From JBNKHG01 sp050290225 (GTDB lineage: Bacteria > Pseudomonadota > Gammaproteobacteria > Pseudomonadales > Cellvibrionaceae), in NCBI GenBank assembly GCA_050290225.1, contig JBNKHG010000056.1:62001-126000 (forward strand): DNA of 64,000 nt, read 5' to 3'. The stretch's first letter is position 1; each line of letters starts with the position of its first letter. Under the pieces are notes generated by a model. It was not told the origin of the DNA. It saw nothing but the letters and a program-made list of their open reading frames with translations, and searched no databases. Shown here piece after piece: positions 42,426 to 51,001 of this stretch. Position numbers and translations under genes: made by a program.

Positions 42426-44816
42426 TTACAGGAAACGCCAGCGCAGGCTCGCACCCCAAAGCCGCGGATTTCCCGGGACATAAGTGGCCAGCCCATACCG
42501 GTTACCGGTATTACCGGCATCGATAAACACCTTCTTGTCCAGCAGGTTGTCAACCCACAGTGACAGCAGCCAGGCTCTGGAGGAGTCCTCCAGCTCCCAA
42601 CGCAGGTTGAGCAGACCGTAACTGCCCTGGCGGTTGCGACTCAGGTTGCTGCGGTTATCATCTTCAAACATCACCGTCGACTGAAAACCGTAGGTCAGGG
42701 TAACGGCGTTTTGCCCCCAACTGCCGGCAAACTCATAGCGACTACCCAGGGCGCCGGACCAAAGCGGCGACAGCCGAAAGCGATCACCCGCCAACGGCAG
42801 GTCCGCATCCTCATCGATGCGCGCATCGATGTAAGCCAGATTGGCAAAAACGCTCCACTGCGGGATGATCGACTGGCGTACAGTCCACTCCAAACCACTG
42901 GCACCGGCCTTGCCGTTATCGTCGGTCGCCGGCACCGGCGAATTGTTCTGTACTGTCACAAAATTGCGGTAATCGTAATAAAACGCGCCCACCTCCATTG
43001 ATAAACGATGATCAGCACTCAAATATTTGATACCCAGCTCCAGGGAATCCACCAGTTCCTCATCCTGATTATCCGCCAGACTATTGTTGCGGAAATCCAA
43101 CACCTGGGGACGGCGTCCTCGGGAGTAACTGATGTAACTGTGAAGCCCGGGATTAAAGCGGTAACTCAGCACCGCCCGCCCAACCAATCCCCAAAAGTGA
43201 TCGGACTGGCGCACCCGGCGCGCGATAAGGGTGCCCGTTTCAGGATCGCAAAGGGGTTGAAAAATCAGCCCCTGACCGCAGCTGGCAGTTGCCAATGCCA
43301 GTGTGGCGGCTGATTCCGGCACCGGGGTTCGCAACTCACTCCTCACATTTTCATAGCTGAGTCGCAGCCCCGCGCTCAGCGTCAGGCGATCGCTGAGGAT
43401 GTAACTGATATCGGTGAAAAGATCGAGCGCCAGGTTCTCGCCGCCCCGAGTCTGGGATTCATAGGTGTCACTGTTAAGGCGCAGAAAATCGGGAAATAGC
43501 GGGTGGACCTGATGGGCGTTTTGCAGAGGCGCGAAGGGCGCAAATACCGGAGGTGGTTGCAACAGCAACTCTTCGTCAAAGGGTGCTCCCGGATCACTGA
43601 GAAAAGCGGCGACCCTTGGCAACAGCGGCAGATAGCCCTCGTGCAGGCGCTGGTTGATTTTCTGTTCGCCCTCTTCCCAGTAGCTATTCACACCAAAAAA
43701 ACCGGTGTAGCGATCGGTTTGCAGGTTAAACCGCAGCTCCTGACTGAACTGATGGTGTTTGACGACTTCATCCAGCTCAAGAATCGGCAGGGAAAAACCG
43801 TCGGCATCAAAGGTCTCGCGACTGTCGAACTCTCGATAAGCACTGATGGTAGTCAGAGACCAGGTACCTGACAGGGGCAACTCTCCGATCAAGCTAATAT
43901 CGAACAGCTCACGATCAATACCCAGACCGTTGCCGGCATCCAGCCGCGCCTCCTCGAAGGGATCGCGTTCGGCAAAATAGAAACTCTCGAAAGCCGTCCC
44001 CGGCGGGGTATCCGCCTGGTAATTTAAAACCAGATCCCAGCGTCGCCCCGCCAGCCCCTGCCAACCCAGGGACAGGCGCGCGGCCCGGGTGTCCACGCCG
44101 TTGAGACTGCCGCCTGCCAGATTTTCGATGGTGCCCTGTCGCTGGTGCCGGTAAAACGCCAGTCGCAGCGCCAGCTGCTCGTCCGAAAGCTCGCGATTGA
44201 GGTACCCCTGCAGCTGCAGTTGGTCAAAATTGCCTGCGCCCACGGTAAGCTCGGCGCTGTCCTCCCGCCCGGCCTTGTGTTGAATTACGCTGAGAGCGCC
44301 GATTTGCGCCCCCCGGCCAAAGAGGGTGCCCTGCGGGCCGCGCATCACTTCGATGCGCTCCAGATCATAGAGGGCGATATTGGCCCCGCGGGCACGGCTG
44401 ATATCCACCCCATTTTGAAACACGGAAACCCGGGGGTGATTGGTGGCCGCCGCCTGATCGCTGGTAATGCCGCGAATCGCAAATCCGCTGGTGCTCACAC
44501 TCTGTTCCTGAATACGTACCCCAGGCACCAGCTCGGACAGAGTTTCGAGACTATCCACGCCCAAGCGGGTGAGGCTCTGCCGGGAAAAAGCCGACAGGGC
44601 GATCGGCACGTCGATCAGGTTTTGCGTGCGCTTTTGGGCAGTGACCTGAATCTCCTCCATATACGCCTGCTCGGCAAAACCGGCTGCGGTCACCAGTGTC
44701 CCTAACAGGGTCAGGTATCTCCAACGGCCAGGCCTGCGCCGCGCAGTCCGTAATGATTGCTTCACAGAGCAGGTCGGCACACGTCCCCCACCGGTTACCC
44801 ATTTCTGAGTGCGCAT
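42426..44816 (-). CDS. TonB-dependent outer-membrane receptor
   Basis: A 796-residue receptor. The TonB box region is EEIQVTAQKR (near residues 54-63). The plug domain contains PGVRIQEQSVSTSGFAIRGI and ERIEVMRGPQGTLFGRGAQ. The 22-strand barrel ends in GASLRWRFL, with the usual terminal aromatic. The signal peptide is unusual: a long, Arg-rich n-region precedes the hydrophobic part (YLTLLGTLVTAAGFA). The plug and box resemble receptors for siderophores or glycans, but no substrate can be assigned. Confidence 0.9.
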   Translation of the reverse strand: MRTQKWVTGGGRVPTCSVKQSLRTARRRPGRWRYLTLLGTLVTAAGFAEQAYMEEIQVTAQKRTQNLIDVPIALSAFSRQSLTRLGVDSLETLSELVPGVRIQEQSVSTSGFAIRGITSDQAAATNHPRVSVFQNGVDISRARGANIALYDLERIEVMRGPQGTLFGRGAQIGALSVIQHKAGREDSAELTVGAGNFDQLQLQGYLNRELSDEQLALRLAFYRHQRQGTIENLAGGSLNGVDTRAARLSLGWQGLAGRRWDLVLNYQADTPPGTAFESFYFAERDPFEEARLDAGNGLGIDRELFDISLIGELPLSGTWSLTTISAYREFDSRETFDADGFSLPILELDEVVKHHQFSQELRFNLQTDRYTGFFGVNSYWEEGEQKINQRLHEGYLPLLPRVAAFLSDPGAPFDEELLLQPPPVFAPFAPLQNAHQVHPLFPDFLRLNSDTYESQTRGGENLALDLFTDISYILSDRLTLSAGLRLSYENVRSELRTPVPESAATLALATASCGQGLIFQPLCDPETGTLIARRVRQSDHFWGLVGRAVLSYRFNPGLHSYISYSRGRRPQVLDFRNNSLADNQDEELVDSLELGIKYLSADHRLSMEVGAFYYDYRNFVTVQNNSPVPATDDNGKAGASGLEWTVRQSIIPQWSVFANLAYIDARIDEDADLPLAGDRFRLSPLWSGALGSRYEFAGSWGQNAVTLTYGFQSTVMFEDDNRSNLSRNRQGSYGLLNLRWELEDSSRAWLLSLWVDNLLDKKVFIDAGNTGNRYGLATYVPGNPRLWGASLRWRFL

Positions 44817-45042
44817 ACCGTTCTCCCCCGAATTCTTTTGCTGAAAAGCCAGCTCCCATTACTCACCAAACGCACTCCAGGCATTCATCCCTCAAGATCG
44901 TCTCTACGCTGCCTCCCTGCCCCTACTTTTTATCCGGCTATTGGCTCCCTGTATGCAAGTCACATACACTACCACCAGCCCGCCTGAAAGATACCGGCAA
45001 CAGCTAAAGAAGCCAACCGATAAAAATAAACAGGATGCCGCG

Positions 45043-45897
45043 ATGACCGATACCCTTTCCCCCCTGGCGCGAATCGTCGCCAATGCCCTGGAAACACATC
45101 TCCAATCCGGTGAACTGGAGGTGCCGATGCTGCCGGAAGTGGCGGGCAAGGTAGTCAGCCTTTGCCAGTCCCCGGACTCCGATGCCGCTGATCTGGCCAA
45201 ATTGATCCAGGCGGATCAATCCCTGGCCGGTCATTTCATGCGAATCGCCAATTCCTCCGCCTACAGCCCCAACGCCAGCCTGGTATCCCTGCAGCAGGCA
45301 ATCGCGCGATTGGGTATGAACCTGATCGGCGAAATCGCCCTGACCGCCTCCATCAGCACAAAGATGTTTAACGCCCCCGGATTCGAGCAACATATCGACC
45401 GAATTTGGCAGCATGCCCTGTTAACCGCACTCTGGAGCAAGGAAATCGCCCGTACCTGCCGGCGCAATGTGGAAGCCACATTTCTCTGTGGCCTGTTACA
45501 TTCCATCGGTCGCCCGACAGTGTTACAAGCCGCCGTTGAAGCCGCCAGGGCTGAAGACACTAGCTTGGGCGAAGAGGACGCGGAAGCGCTGGAATCGGCT
45601 TACCAGGCAAAAGTTGGCGTAGCGGTGGCAGCAAGATGGGGAATGCCGAAAATCGTTTGTGAAGCGATTGGTTTTTTCGACAACTACAACGCAGCCAATA
45701 CCGCCAGAGAGCAGGCAACCATGGTGAGCGCCGGCGCCCGGTTTGCGACCCATACCCTGGTGCCTGAAAGCCTCGATGAAAACGCCCTGCTCGATTTGCA
45801 GGTACTGTCCGACCTCAATCTCTACCAGGACGAAGTCGCCCAGCTGCTGGCGAAAAAAGATCAGGTAATCAGTACCAAGGAGGCGATGTTGGCATGA
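45043..45897 (+). CDS. HDOD domain protein
   Basis: A 284-residue HDOD protein. ELEVPMLPEVAGKVVSLCQ, DQSLAGHFMRIANSSAYSP and QQAIARLGMNLIGEIAL mark the domain. The HD pair is degenerate: FLCGLLHSIGRPTV has His-Ser where active HD enzymes have His-Asp. Start at 45043 has AGGATG upstream. The stop shares bases with the sthA start (ATGA), so the pair is translationally coupled. A regulatory role is likely, but the link to redox balance is unexplained. Confidence 0.82.
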   Translation: MTDTLSPLARIVANALETHLQSGELEVPMLPEVAGKVVSLCQSPDSDAADLAKLIQADQSLAGHFMRIANSSAYSPNASLVSLQQAIARLGMNLIGEIALTASISTKMFNAPGFEQHIDRIWQHALLTALWSKEIARTCRRNVEATFLCGLLHSIGRPTVLQAAVEAARAEDTSLGEEDAEALESAYQAKVGVAVAARWGMPKIVCEAIGFFDNYNAANTAREQATMVSAGARFATHTLVPESLDENALLDLQVLSDLNLYQDEVAQLLAKKDQVISTKEAMLA

Positions 45898-47336
45898 ACA
45901 ACAATACTCCTGAAGCAGCGACCCGCGACTACGACCTGATTGTCATCGGCAGCGGCCCCGCCGGTCAGAAAGCGGCGGTGCAAGCCGCCAAAGCCGGCAA
46001 GACTGTGGCGCTGATCGAGCGCGACCGCGTGCTCGGCGGTGCCTGCGTACACCGTGGCACCATTCCGTCAAAGACCCTGCGGGAAAATGCACTGCGGGTC
46101 AGGCATATGCGTATGAATGCCGAGCTGGCCAATTTCGAACTGGCCGAAGAGCTGGAAATGGCCACCCTGATCAACCGCCTGGACGAGGTGTTGGCCGCTC
46201 ACGACGACTATATGCTACGACAAATCAGCCGCAACGGAATCGATCGCATTCACGGACGCGCTCGCTTTATCGCCGGCGATCAAGTGGAAGTGGCCAAGGT
46301 GAGAGGTGAACCTGAGCACTACCGTGGCCAACAATTCGTGATTGCCACCGGCTCCTATCCCCGTACCCCCGCCAATATTCCCGTCGATCACGAAAATATT
46401 TACGACAGCGACTCGATTCTCTCCATGCTCTACCTGCCCAAGAGCCTGACCGTATTAGGCGGGGGCGTGATCGCCAGCGAATACGCCTCCATTTTCCAAA
46501 CCCTGGGGGTGAAGGTGACCATGATCGATCGTTACCCCCGTCCCCTGGGCTTCCTGGACGCCGATCTCACCGACAAATTTGTTCACGCCTTCGAAACCGA
46601 CGGCGGCACGTGGAAGGGCGAAACCCAGGTAAATTCCGTGACCTGGGATGGCCTCTCCCAGGTGGTGACCGAATGTGCCGATGGCTCGGTGGTGTACAGT
46701 GAAAAACTGCTCTGTGCCGCCGGTCGCATCGCCAATGTCAAAGATCTGCAGATTGAAAACGCCGGCCTCAGCCTGAACGGACAGGGTTTGATCCCTGTTG
46801 ATGAAAACTTGCGTACCTGCGTCGACCATATCTTTGCCGCCGGCGATGTCATTGGCCCGCCGTCGCTGGCATCCGCCTCCATGGAACAGGGACGCCGCGC
46901 CAGCTGCAATGCCCTGGGCATCGATATCGGCCAGATGAGCCAGATGATTCCCGTGGGTATCTACGGAATTCCGGAACTGTCTTCTGTGGGCCTGAGCGAA
47001 CAACAGGCCAGGGACAAGTACGGCGAGGTACTGGTGGGACGCGCGCACTTTGAGGAGATTGCCCGCGGACAGATTTCCGATCTGCAGGACGGAATGCTAA
47101 AGATCGTCTGCGACAGCGAAGGGCGCCAGGTACTCGGTGTGATGATAGTTGGCGAAGGGGCCACCGAGCTGGTACACATCGGCCAGATGGCGCTCCTGGC
47201 CCAGGCAAAAGTGGATATTTTCGTGGAGAGTATTTTTAATTTCCCCACCCTGGCGGAAGCCTATCGGGTCGCCGCCCTGTCTATCATCGGCCAGCGTGCT
47301 GCCCGCTCACCCGCCACGACGACAGATCTTGCCTGA
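45894..47336 (+). CDS. sthA: Soluble NAD(P)(+) transhydrogenase (Si-specific)
   Basis: A 480-residue flavoprotein that moves electrons between NADPH and NAD+. GSGPAGQKAAVQAAKAGKTV binds FAD, and GGACVHRGTIPSKTLRE has the single Cys of the SthA group, unlike the two-Cys disulfide reductases. GGGVIASEYASIFQTLG binds NAD(P). The dimerisation domain ends the protein. Length is near that of E. coli SthA. The gene overlaps an HDOD gene and ends near a hairpin-repeat. Confidence 0.93.
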   Translation: MNNNTPEAATRDYDLIVIGSGPAGQKAAVQAAKAGKTVALIERDRVLGGACVHRGTIPSKTLRENALRVRHMRMNAELANFELAEELEMATLINRLDEVLAAHDDYMLRQISRNGIDRIHGRARFIAGDQVEVAKVRGEPEHYRGQQFVIATGSYPRTPANIPVDHENIYDSDSILSMLYLPKSLTVLGGGVIASEYASIFQTLGVKVTMIDRYPRPLGFLDADLTDKFVHAFETDGGTWKGETQVNSVTWDGLSQVVTECADGSVVYSEKLLCAAGRIANVKDLQIENAGLSLNGQGLIPVDENLRTCVDHIFAAGDVIGPPSLASASMEQGRRASCNALGIDIGQMSQMIPVGIYGIPELSSVGLSEQQARDKYGEVLVGRAHFEEIARGQISDLQDGMLKIVCDSEGRQVLGVMIVGEGATELVHIGQMALLAQAKVDIFVESIFNFPTLAEAYRVAALSIIGQRAARSPATTTDLA

Positions 47337-47359
47337 TTCAAACCTGTTTTCTGTACGGC

Positions 47360-47435
47360 AAACGTCTACCTGAACACGATGTCCCGGTAGACGTTTTACA
47401 GAATAGACGTTTTACAGGATAGACGTTTTACAGGA
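47360..47435. repeat. Hairpin plus three 16-bp tandem repeats
   Basis: AAACGTCTACC (47360-47370) pairs perfectly with GGTAGACGTTT (47386-47396). The right arm is the first of three 16-bp units at 47388, 47404 and 47420 (TAGACGTTTTACAGGA, the first with AA at the end). The third unit contains the stop codon of the methyltransferase on the - strand. 16-bp spacing puts TAA in three frames of the - strand. Confidence 0.9.
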
Positions 47436-48102
47436 CGGCAGGGCAAGCCTCATAAAAGTTAACGGTCTTGAACTCCTCGAATTCCCCCAGATCCGGCAGC
47501 GTCACCGCCTGCATCTGCCCGGAGTGCCGATAACCCGGCTCATCAAAATCGCGCACCCGTGAATCGGCAATAATCACCCGCTCGGCTTTTTCGCGAAACA
47601 CGGGCAGCAGGGGTTTGTTCTCCCAGTCATAAAGCACATCGGCAGCCAGTAACAGATCCACCCGCTCCCGCAGCTGGAACAGATCCTCCAGCAGTGACAG
47701 TTCGACACCATTGAGGACGGCGTTTGCCTCAGCCGCCGCCAAGGCATCGCGATCCAGATCACAGGCGATCACTTTTGACGCACCCGCTTGAGCCGCGGCA
47801 ATACCCGCCACCCCGGAGCCGCAACCAAAATCGAGCACAGTTTTGCCGGCCACCCAGTCGGGATTCTCCAAAATGCATCGCGCCAATGCCTGACCGCTGG
47901 CCCAGCAGAACGACCAGTAGGCGGGTTCAGCGAAGACAGCGCTAATCATTTCCTCTGACAGACGCGCATCCATCACTCGCGGATCAATCAGCCACAGGGA
48001 CATCGTCGGGATCAGCGGCAGCGGCGTCCGCACCACATCAGCGTGGGGAAGTGTCCGGCGCAGGTTGGATGCAACGCTCTCACCCAGGGCAGCTGCACTC
48101 AT
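47428..48102 (-). CDS. Class I SAM-dependent methyltransferase
   Basis: A 224-residue methyltransferase. The SAM-binding motif is VLDFGCGSGVAGIAAAQAG, followed by VIACDLDRDALAAAEANAVLNG. FCWASGQALARCILENPDWV matches the N-terminal part of ETFB/ribosomal-L11-type lysine methyltransferases. Start at 48102 overlaps the AI-2E transporter stop (ATGA), so the two are co-translated. Upstream codons in frame lie inside that transporter and are not used. The acceptor is unknown. Confidence 0.85.
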   Translation of the reverse strand: MSAAALGESVASNLRRTLPHADVVRTPLPLIPTMSLWLIDPRVMDARLSEEMISAVFAEPAYWSFCWASGQALARCILENPDWVAGKTVLDFGCGSGVAGIAAAQAGASKVIACDLDRDALAAAEANAVLNGVELSLLEDLFQLRERVDLLLAADVLYDWENKPLLPVFREKAERVIIADSRVRDFDEPGYRHSGQMQAVTLPDLGEFEEFKTVNFYEACPAVL

Positions 48103-49181
48103 TCTCGGTTTCCCTCCGGTAATCCCATCGGGACCTCGGGTTTCGCCGTCGATGCCCCATTCCTTCCCGATCCCAGCATAATGCCGATCCAGCGGGTATC
48201 GTCGAAACTCTCCAGGGCGATCTTGACGGTCATCGTCAGGGGCACCGATAACAACATGCCCACCGGCCCGAGCACCCAACCCCAAAAGACCAATGACAGG
48301 AACACCACCAGGGCGGCCATATTCAGGCCACGCCCCATCATTCGCGGCTCCAGGATATTGCCGATACCCACATTGACCAACAGAAAGCCCAGTGCCGCAA
48401 TCGCCGCGCTTCCCGGTCCCAGTTGTACCAACGCCAGCAGCACCGCCGGAATCGCCGCCAGGATCGACCCCAGGGTCGGGACAAAATTCAGCAGGAAAGC
48501 CAACAATCCCCACAGCACCGCGTAATCCACGCCCGTTACCATCAACCAAACCGTGATCAGCACGCCGGTTGCAAAACTGAGCAGGGTTTTGATCGCCATA
48601 TACTGATTGACGCTGTGGGTAAATCGGTGGATAGCGGCCAGGCTTTTCTCCGAACCATTGCCGAGTTTGCGCAACTTGTCGGCGAAGCCCACCTCTTCGG
48701 CGAGGATAAACGCCACTGTCAGCAGGATCAAAAAGGCGTTGGTCATCACATTGCCAAACGAAGCCAGTGTATTGCCGGCCAGCGCCAGGGCGGCGCTGGG
48801 ATTGAAGCTCTCACGCCACTGCTCCGGGTGGATATCCAGTCCCATCGCCGACAACTTTTGCAACAGACCGCCGCTGAATTCCTGCAGCCGCGCCTGGTAT
48901 TCCGGCAGGTCGCCGCGAAAACTGTTGATAGAGGCTCCCACCACTGCCCCCACCAGGAAACCGGCCACCACTATCACACCGAGAATCAGCAAAATCGCCA
49001 GTCCGTTGGGGACGCGGTATTTTTTCAGCCAGGTCAGCAACGGCGAGCAGATTACCGCGATAAACAACGACAGCAGAAAGGGAACCAGCAGCTCCTCCGC
49101 CGCGCGCATCCCGGCCACCACAATAATAAAAGCCGCCAGCAACACCAGAAAGCGGGCAAGGGGAGATATTTCTCGGGTCAT
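48099..49181 (-). CDS. AI-2E family transporter (PerM-like)
   Basis: A 360-residue membrane protein with seven or eight predicted helices. Typical motifs are LLVPFLLSLFIAVICSPLL near the N-terminus and LAFLLNFVPTLGSILAAIPAVL near the C-terminal third. Members include a proposed autoinducer-2 exporter and sodium/proton antiporters, so the substrate is not fixed. It lies ahead of the methyltransferase in the same operon. Confidence 0.87.
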   Translation of the reverse strand: MTREISPLARFLVLLAAFIIVVAGMRAAEELLVPFLLSLFIAVICSPLLTWLKKYRVPNGLAILLILGVIVVAGFLVGAVVGASINSFRGDLPEYQARLQEFSGGLLQKLSAMGLDIHPEQWRESFNPSAALALAGNTLASFGNVMTNAFLILLTVAFILAEEVGFADKLRKLGNGSEKSLAAIHRFTHSVNQYMAIKTLLSFATGVLITVWLMVTGVDYAVLWGLLAFLLNFVPTLGSILAAIPAVLLALVQLGPGSAAIAALGFLLVNVGIGNILEPRMMGRGLNMAALVVFLSLVFWGWVLGPVGMLLSVPLTMTVKIALESFDDTRWIGIMLGSGRNGASTAKPEVPMGLPEGNRE

Positions 49182-49208
49182 AGTAAATCCTTTTGGGGTG
49201 ACGCCGGC

Positions 49209-49550
49209 TCAGCGGCGTTGGGGCTGATTCGCCTGTAATTCTTTCAGAATTGCCTCGATCTCTGCAATCCCCCTGGGGGAAAAGAGGAAGGGAGGATGTG
49301 CATCACCGGTGTATTCCCGCTCCTCGATCTCAATACAACGCAAACGTATATTGTCGAGATACTCATCGTGGCGAATGGGCATTGCGGTAAAGACGCTCCA
49401 GTCACTGACAGTGGCTTCGCCGGTGCACACCAGTGTTAGCAGGGCGATGACATTTTCCCGCTCCAGGCGGTAGTATGGCGGGCGCACCTTGATCAATACC
49501 AGGACCACGACCAGTACCACCACAAAGGTGAAAATCAGGGTTTGCAGCAT
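49209..49550 (-). CDS. Small membrane-anchored hypothetical protein
   Basis: A 113-residue protein with one N-terminal membrane helix (LIFTFVVVLVVVLVLI) and a soluble part rich in Glu/Arg ending in ELQANQPQRR. It lies 27 bp upstream of the AI-2E gene start, in the same direction, and is probably cotranscribed. No family recognised. Confidence 0.65.
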   Translation of the reverse strand: MLQTLIFTFVVVLVVVLVLIKVRPPYYRLERENVIALLTLVCTGEATVSDWSVFTAMPIRHDEYLDNIRLRCIEIEEREYTGDAHPPFLFSPRGIAEIEAILKELQANQPQRR

Positions 49551-49587
49551 CGCCTAACGCACCACCGTTTTTCGCTGCCGGTAATCA

Positions 49588-50325
49588 TCAATCCACCAGC
49601 ATCAATTTTACCGCAATCGCCAGCGTCGCCAGTACAATCACCGGCTTGACCAGTGCGTTACCGCGGCTGATCACCAGGTTGGAGCCAAGGCGCGCGCCAG
49701 CAAACTGCGCCACCGCCATCACCAGCGCCAGCCCCCACCACAGGTGCCCCCCGAGCATAAAAATCACCATAGAGGTGGTATTGGTCACCAGCACCAGGGG
49801 CTTGGTATTGGCTGTGGCCCTGCGCATATTGAAGCCCCGCAAACCGGCGAAGGCAACCGCGTAAAAGGACCCCATACCCGGCCCCAAAAAACCACCGTAC
49901 AATCCGATTCCGCCGCCAACCAGGGGATTAAAGGCACGCTGGCTGAGCCGCGGCGTCGAGTCCCGATCGGCAATGCGGGGTGAAAAGGAAAAATAGAGCG
50001 CCAGCACAATCAACAGGTAGGGCATCAGGGATTCCAGTAGCTGGGGATTCATCCGCTGCACCAGGGTGGTTCCGATACAGGAGCCGATCAGGGCATATAC
50101 CAGTGCCGGCCGCAAAGGCCTGAGATCCAGATATCCCCTGCGGAAAAAATTCAGTGTCGACGACAAGGTGCCGAACACACTCTGGAATTTATTGGTTGCC
50201 AGTGCATTGATAGGCGGTACGCCTGCCCACAGCAAAAACGGCAACACAATCATACCACCGGCGCCGGCGATGGAACTGATAAAGCCGGCCAGGAAAGCCA
50301 CCACCATTAAACCGACAAGTAACAT
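49588..50325 (-). CDS. TauE/SafE (TSUP) family membrane permease
   Basis: A 245-residue permease with about eight helices in two repeats: GFISSIAGAGGMIVLPFLLWAG with ALATNKFQSVFGTLSSTL, and YGGFLGPGMGSFYAVAF with ATANTKPLVLVTNTTSM. TSUP proteins export sulfite, sulfoacetate and related anions. The annotated ATG has no ribosome binding site. A strong AAGGAG lies six bases before an in-frame ATC at 50358, so the true product may be 11 residues longer. Confidence 0.88.
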   Translation of the reverse strand: MLLVGLMVVAFLAGFISSIAGAGGMIVLPFLLWAGVPPINALATNKFQSVFGTLSSTLNFFRRGYLDLRPLRPALVYALIGSCIGTTLVQRMNPQLLESLMPYLLIVLALYFSFSPRIADRDSTPRLSQRAFNPLVGGGIGLYGGFLGPGMGSFYAVAFAGLRGFNMRRATANTKPLVLVTNTTSMVIFMLGGHLWWGLALVMAVAQFAGARLGSNLVISRGNALVKPVIVLATLAIAVKLMLVD

Positions 50326-50463
50326 CGGTGACGGCAGGGTGGAGAATAAAAAATCGATAGGGCACTCCTTTCAATGGGGAGCAACAATTAAAAGGTGGCA
50401 ATAATCACAGGTTGGCAACAATCGCCAACGGCAGCCTGACGTCGAAAGTTTACCACAGGTCGT

Positions 50464-50892
50464 TCAGTCGTCCTCTGCGCCCGGCCCCAGGGGCTGGCCG
50501 TAACTGAACTCCACGTAGTTGCCACCGGGGTCCCTGAGTCCGCAGTAATAGCCGACCGGATAGGGTTCCTGGCGCGGCTCCCAAACCAGACAACCGGCCC
50601 CCTTTGCCCGTTCGGCAATCGCATCCACCGCCGCTTTACTGTCGAGGGCAAAACCGAAATGACGATAGTCGTTGTCGGGCAGCTCGATGTTGCGGCCACC
50701 GTTCATCATTACGAAGATAAATTCCCGCTCACGCCCCGGCTCCGCCATCCATACAATGCGCTGCTGATTAGCATCGCCTTTATGGGCCTCGCGTTCGTGG
50801 GTAATCTGCATGCCGCAGAAGTCCCGATAGAAAGCGATACAGGCATCGATATCTTCGACATGCAGGGCGATATGGGTAATGCGTGGTGTCAT
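50464..50892 (-). CDS. VOC family protein
   Basis: A 142-residue glyoxalase-fold protein: ITHIALHVEDIDACIAFYRDFCGMQ in the first module, HFGFALDSKAAVDAIAERAKGAG and YYCGLRDPGGNYVEFSYGQ in the second. Likely metal ligands are the His of HIALHV, the His of YRHFGF and the Glu of YVEFSYG. Substrate unknown. It is a different subgroup from the VOC protein at 13562. Confidence 0.85.
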   Translation of the reverse strand: MTPRITHIALHVEDIDACIAFYRDFCGMQITHEREAHKGDANQQRIVWMAEPGREREFIFVMMNGGRNIELPDNDYRHFGFALDSKAAVDAIAERAKGAGCLVWEPRQEPYPVGYYCGLRDPGGNYVEFSYGQPLGPGAEDD

Positions 50893-51001
50893 GACGAACC
50901 TCTATCACGAAGGTTTGCCATTAAGTATAGATGCTCTCGACCCGGGCCCGACTCCCCTGGAGCCGCGCATGGCCCCGGGGGATTACAATGGTCGCCGTCA
51001 G

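Noticed and set aside
48103..48549. Longer start for the methyltransferase
   Set aside because: The extra codons lie inside the AI-2E transporter gene and show no methyltransferase similarity. ATGA overlap at 48099 gives the natural start.
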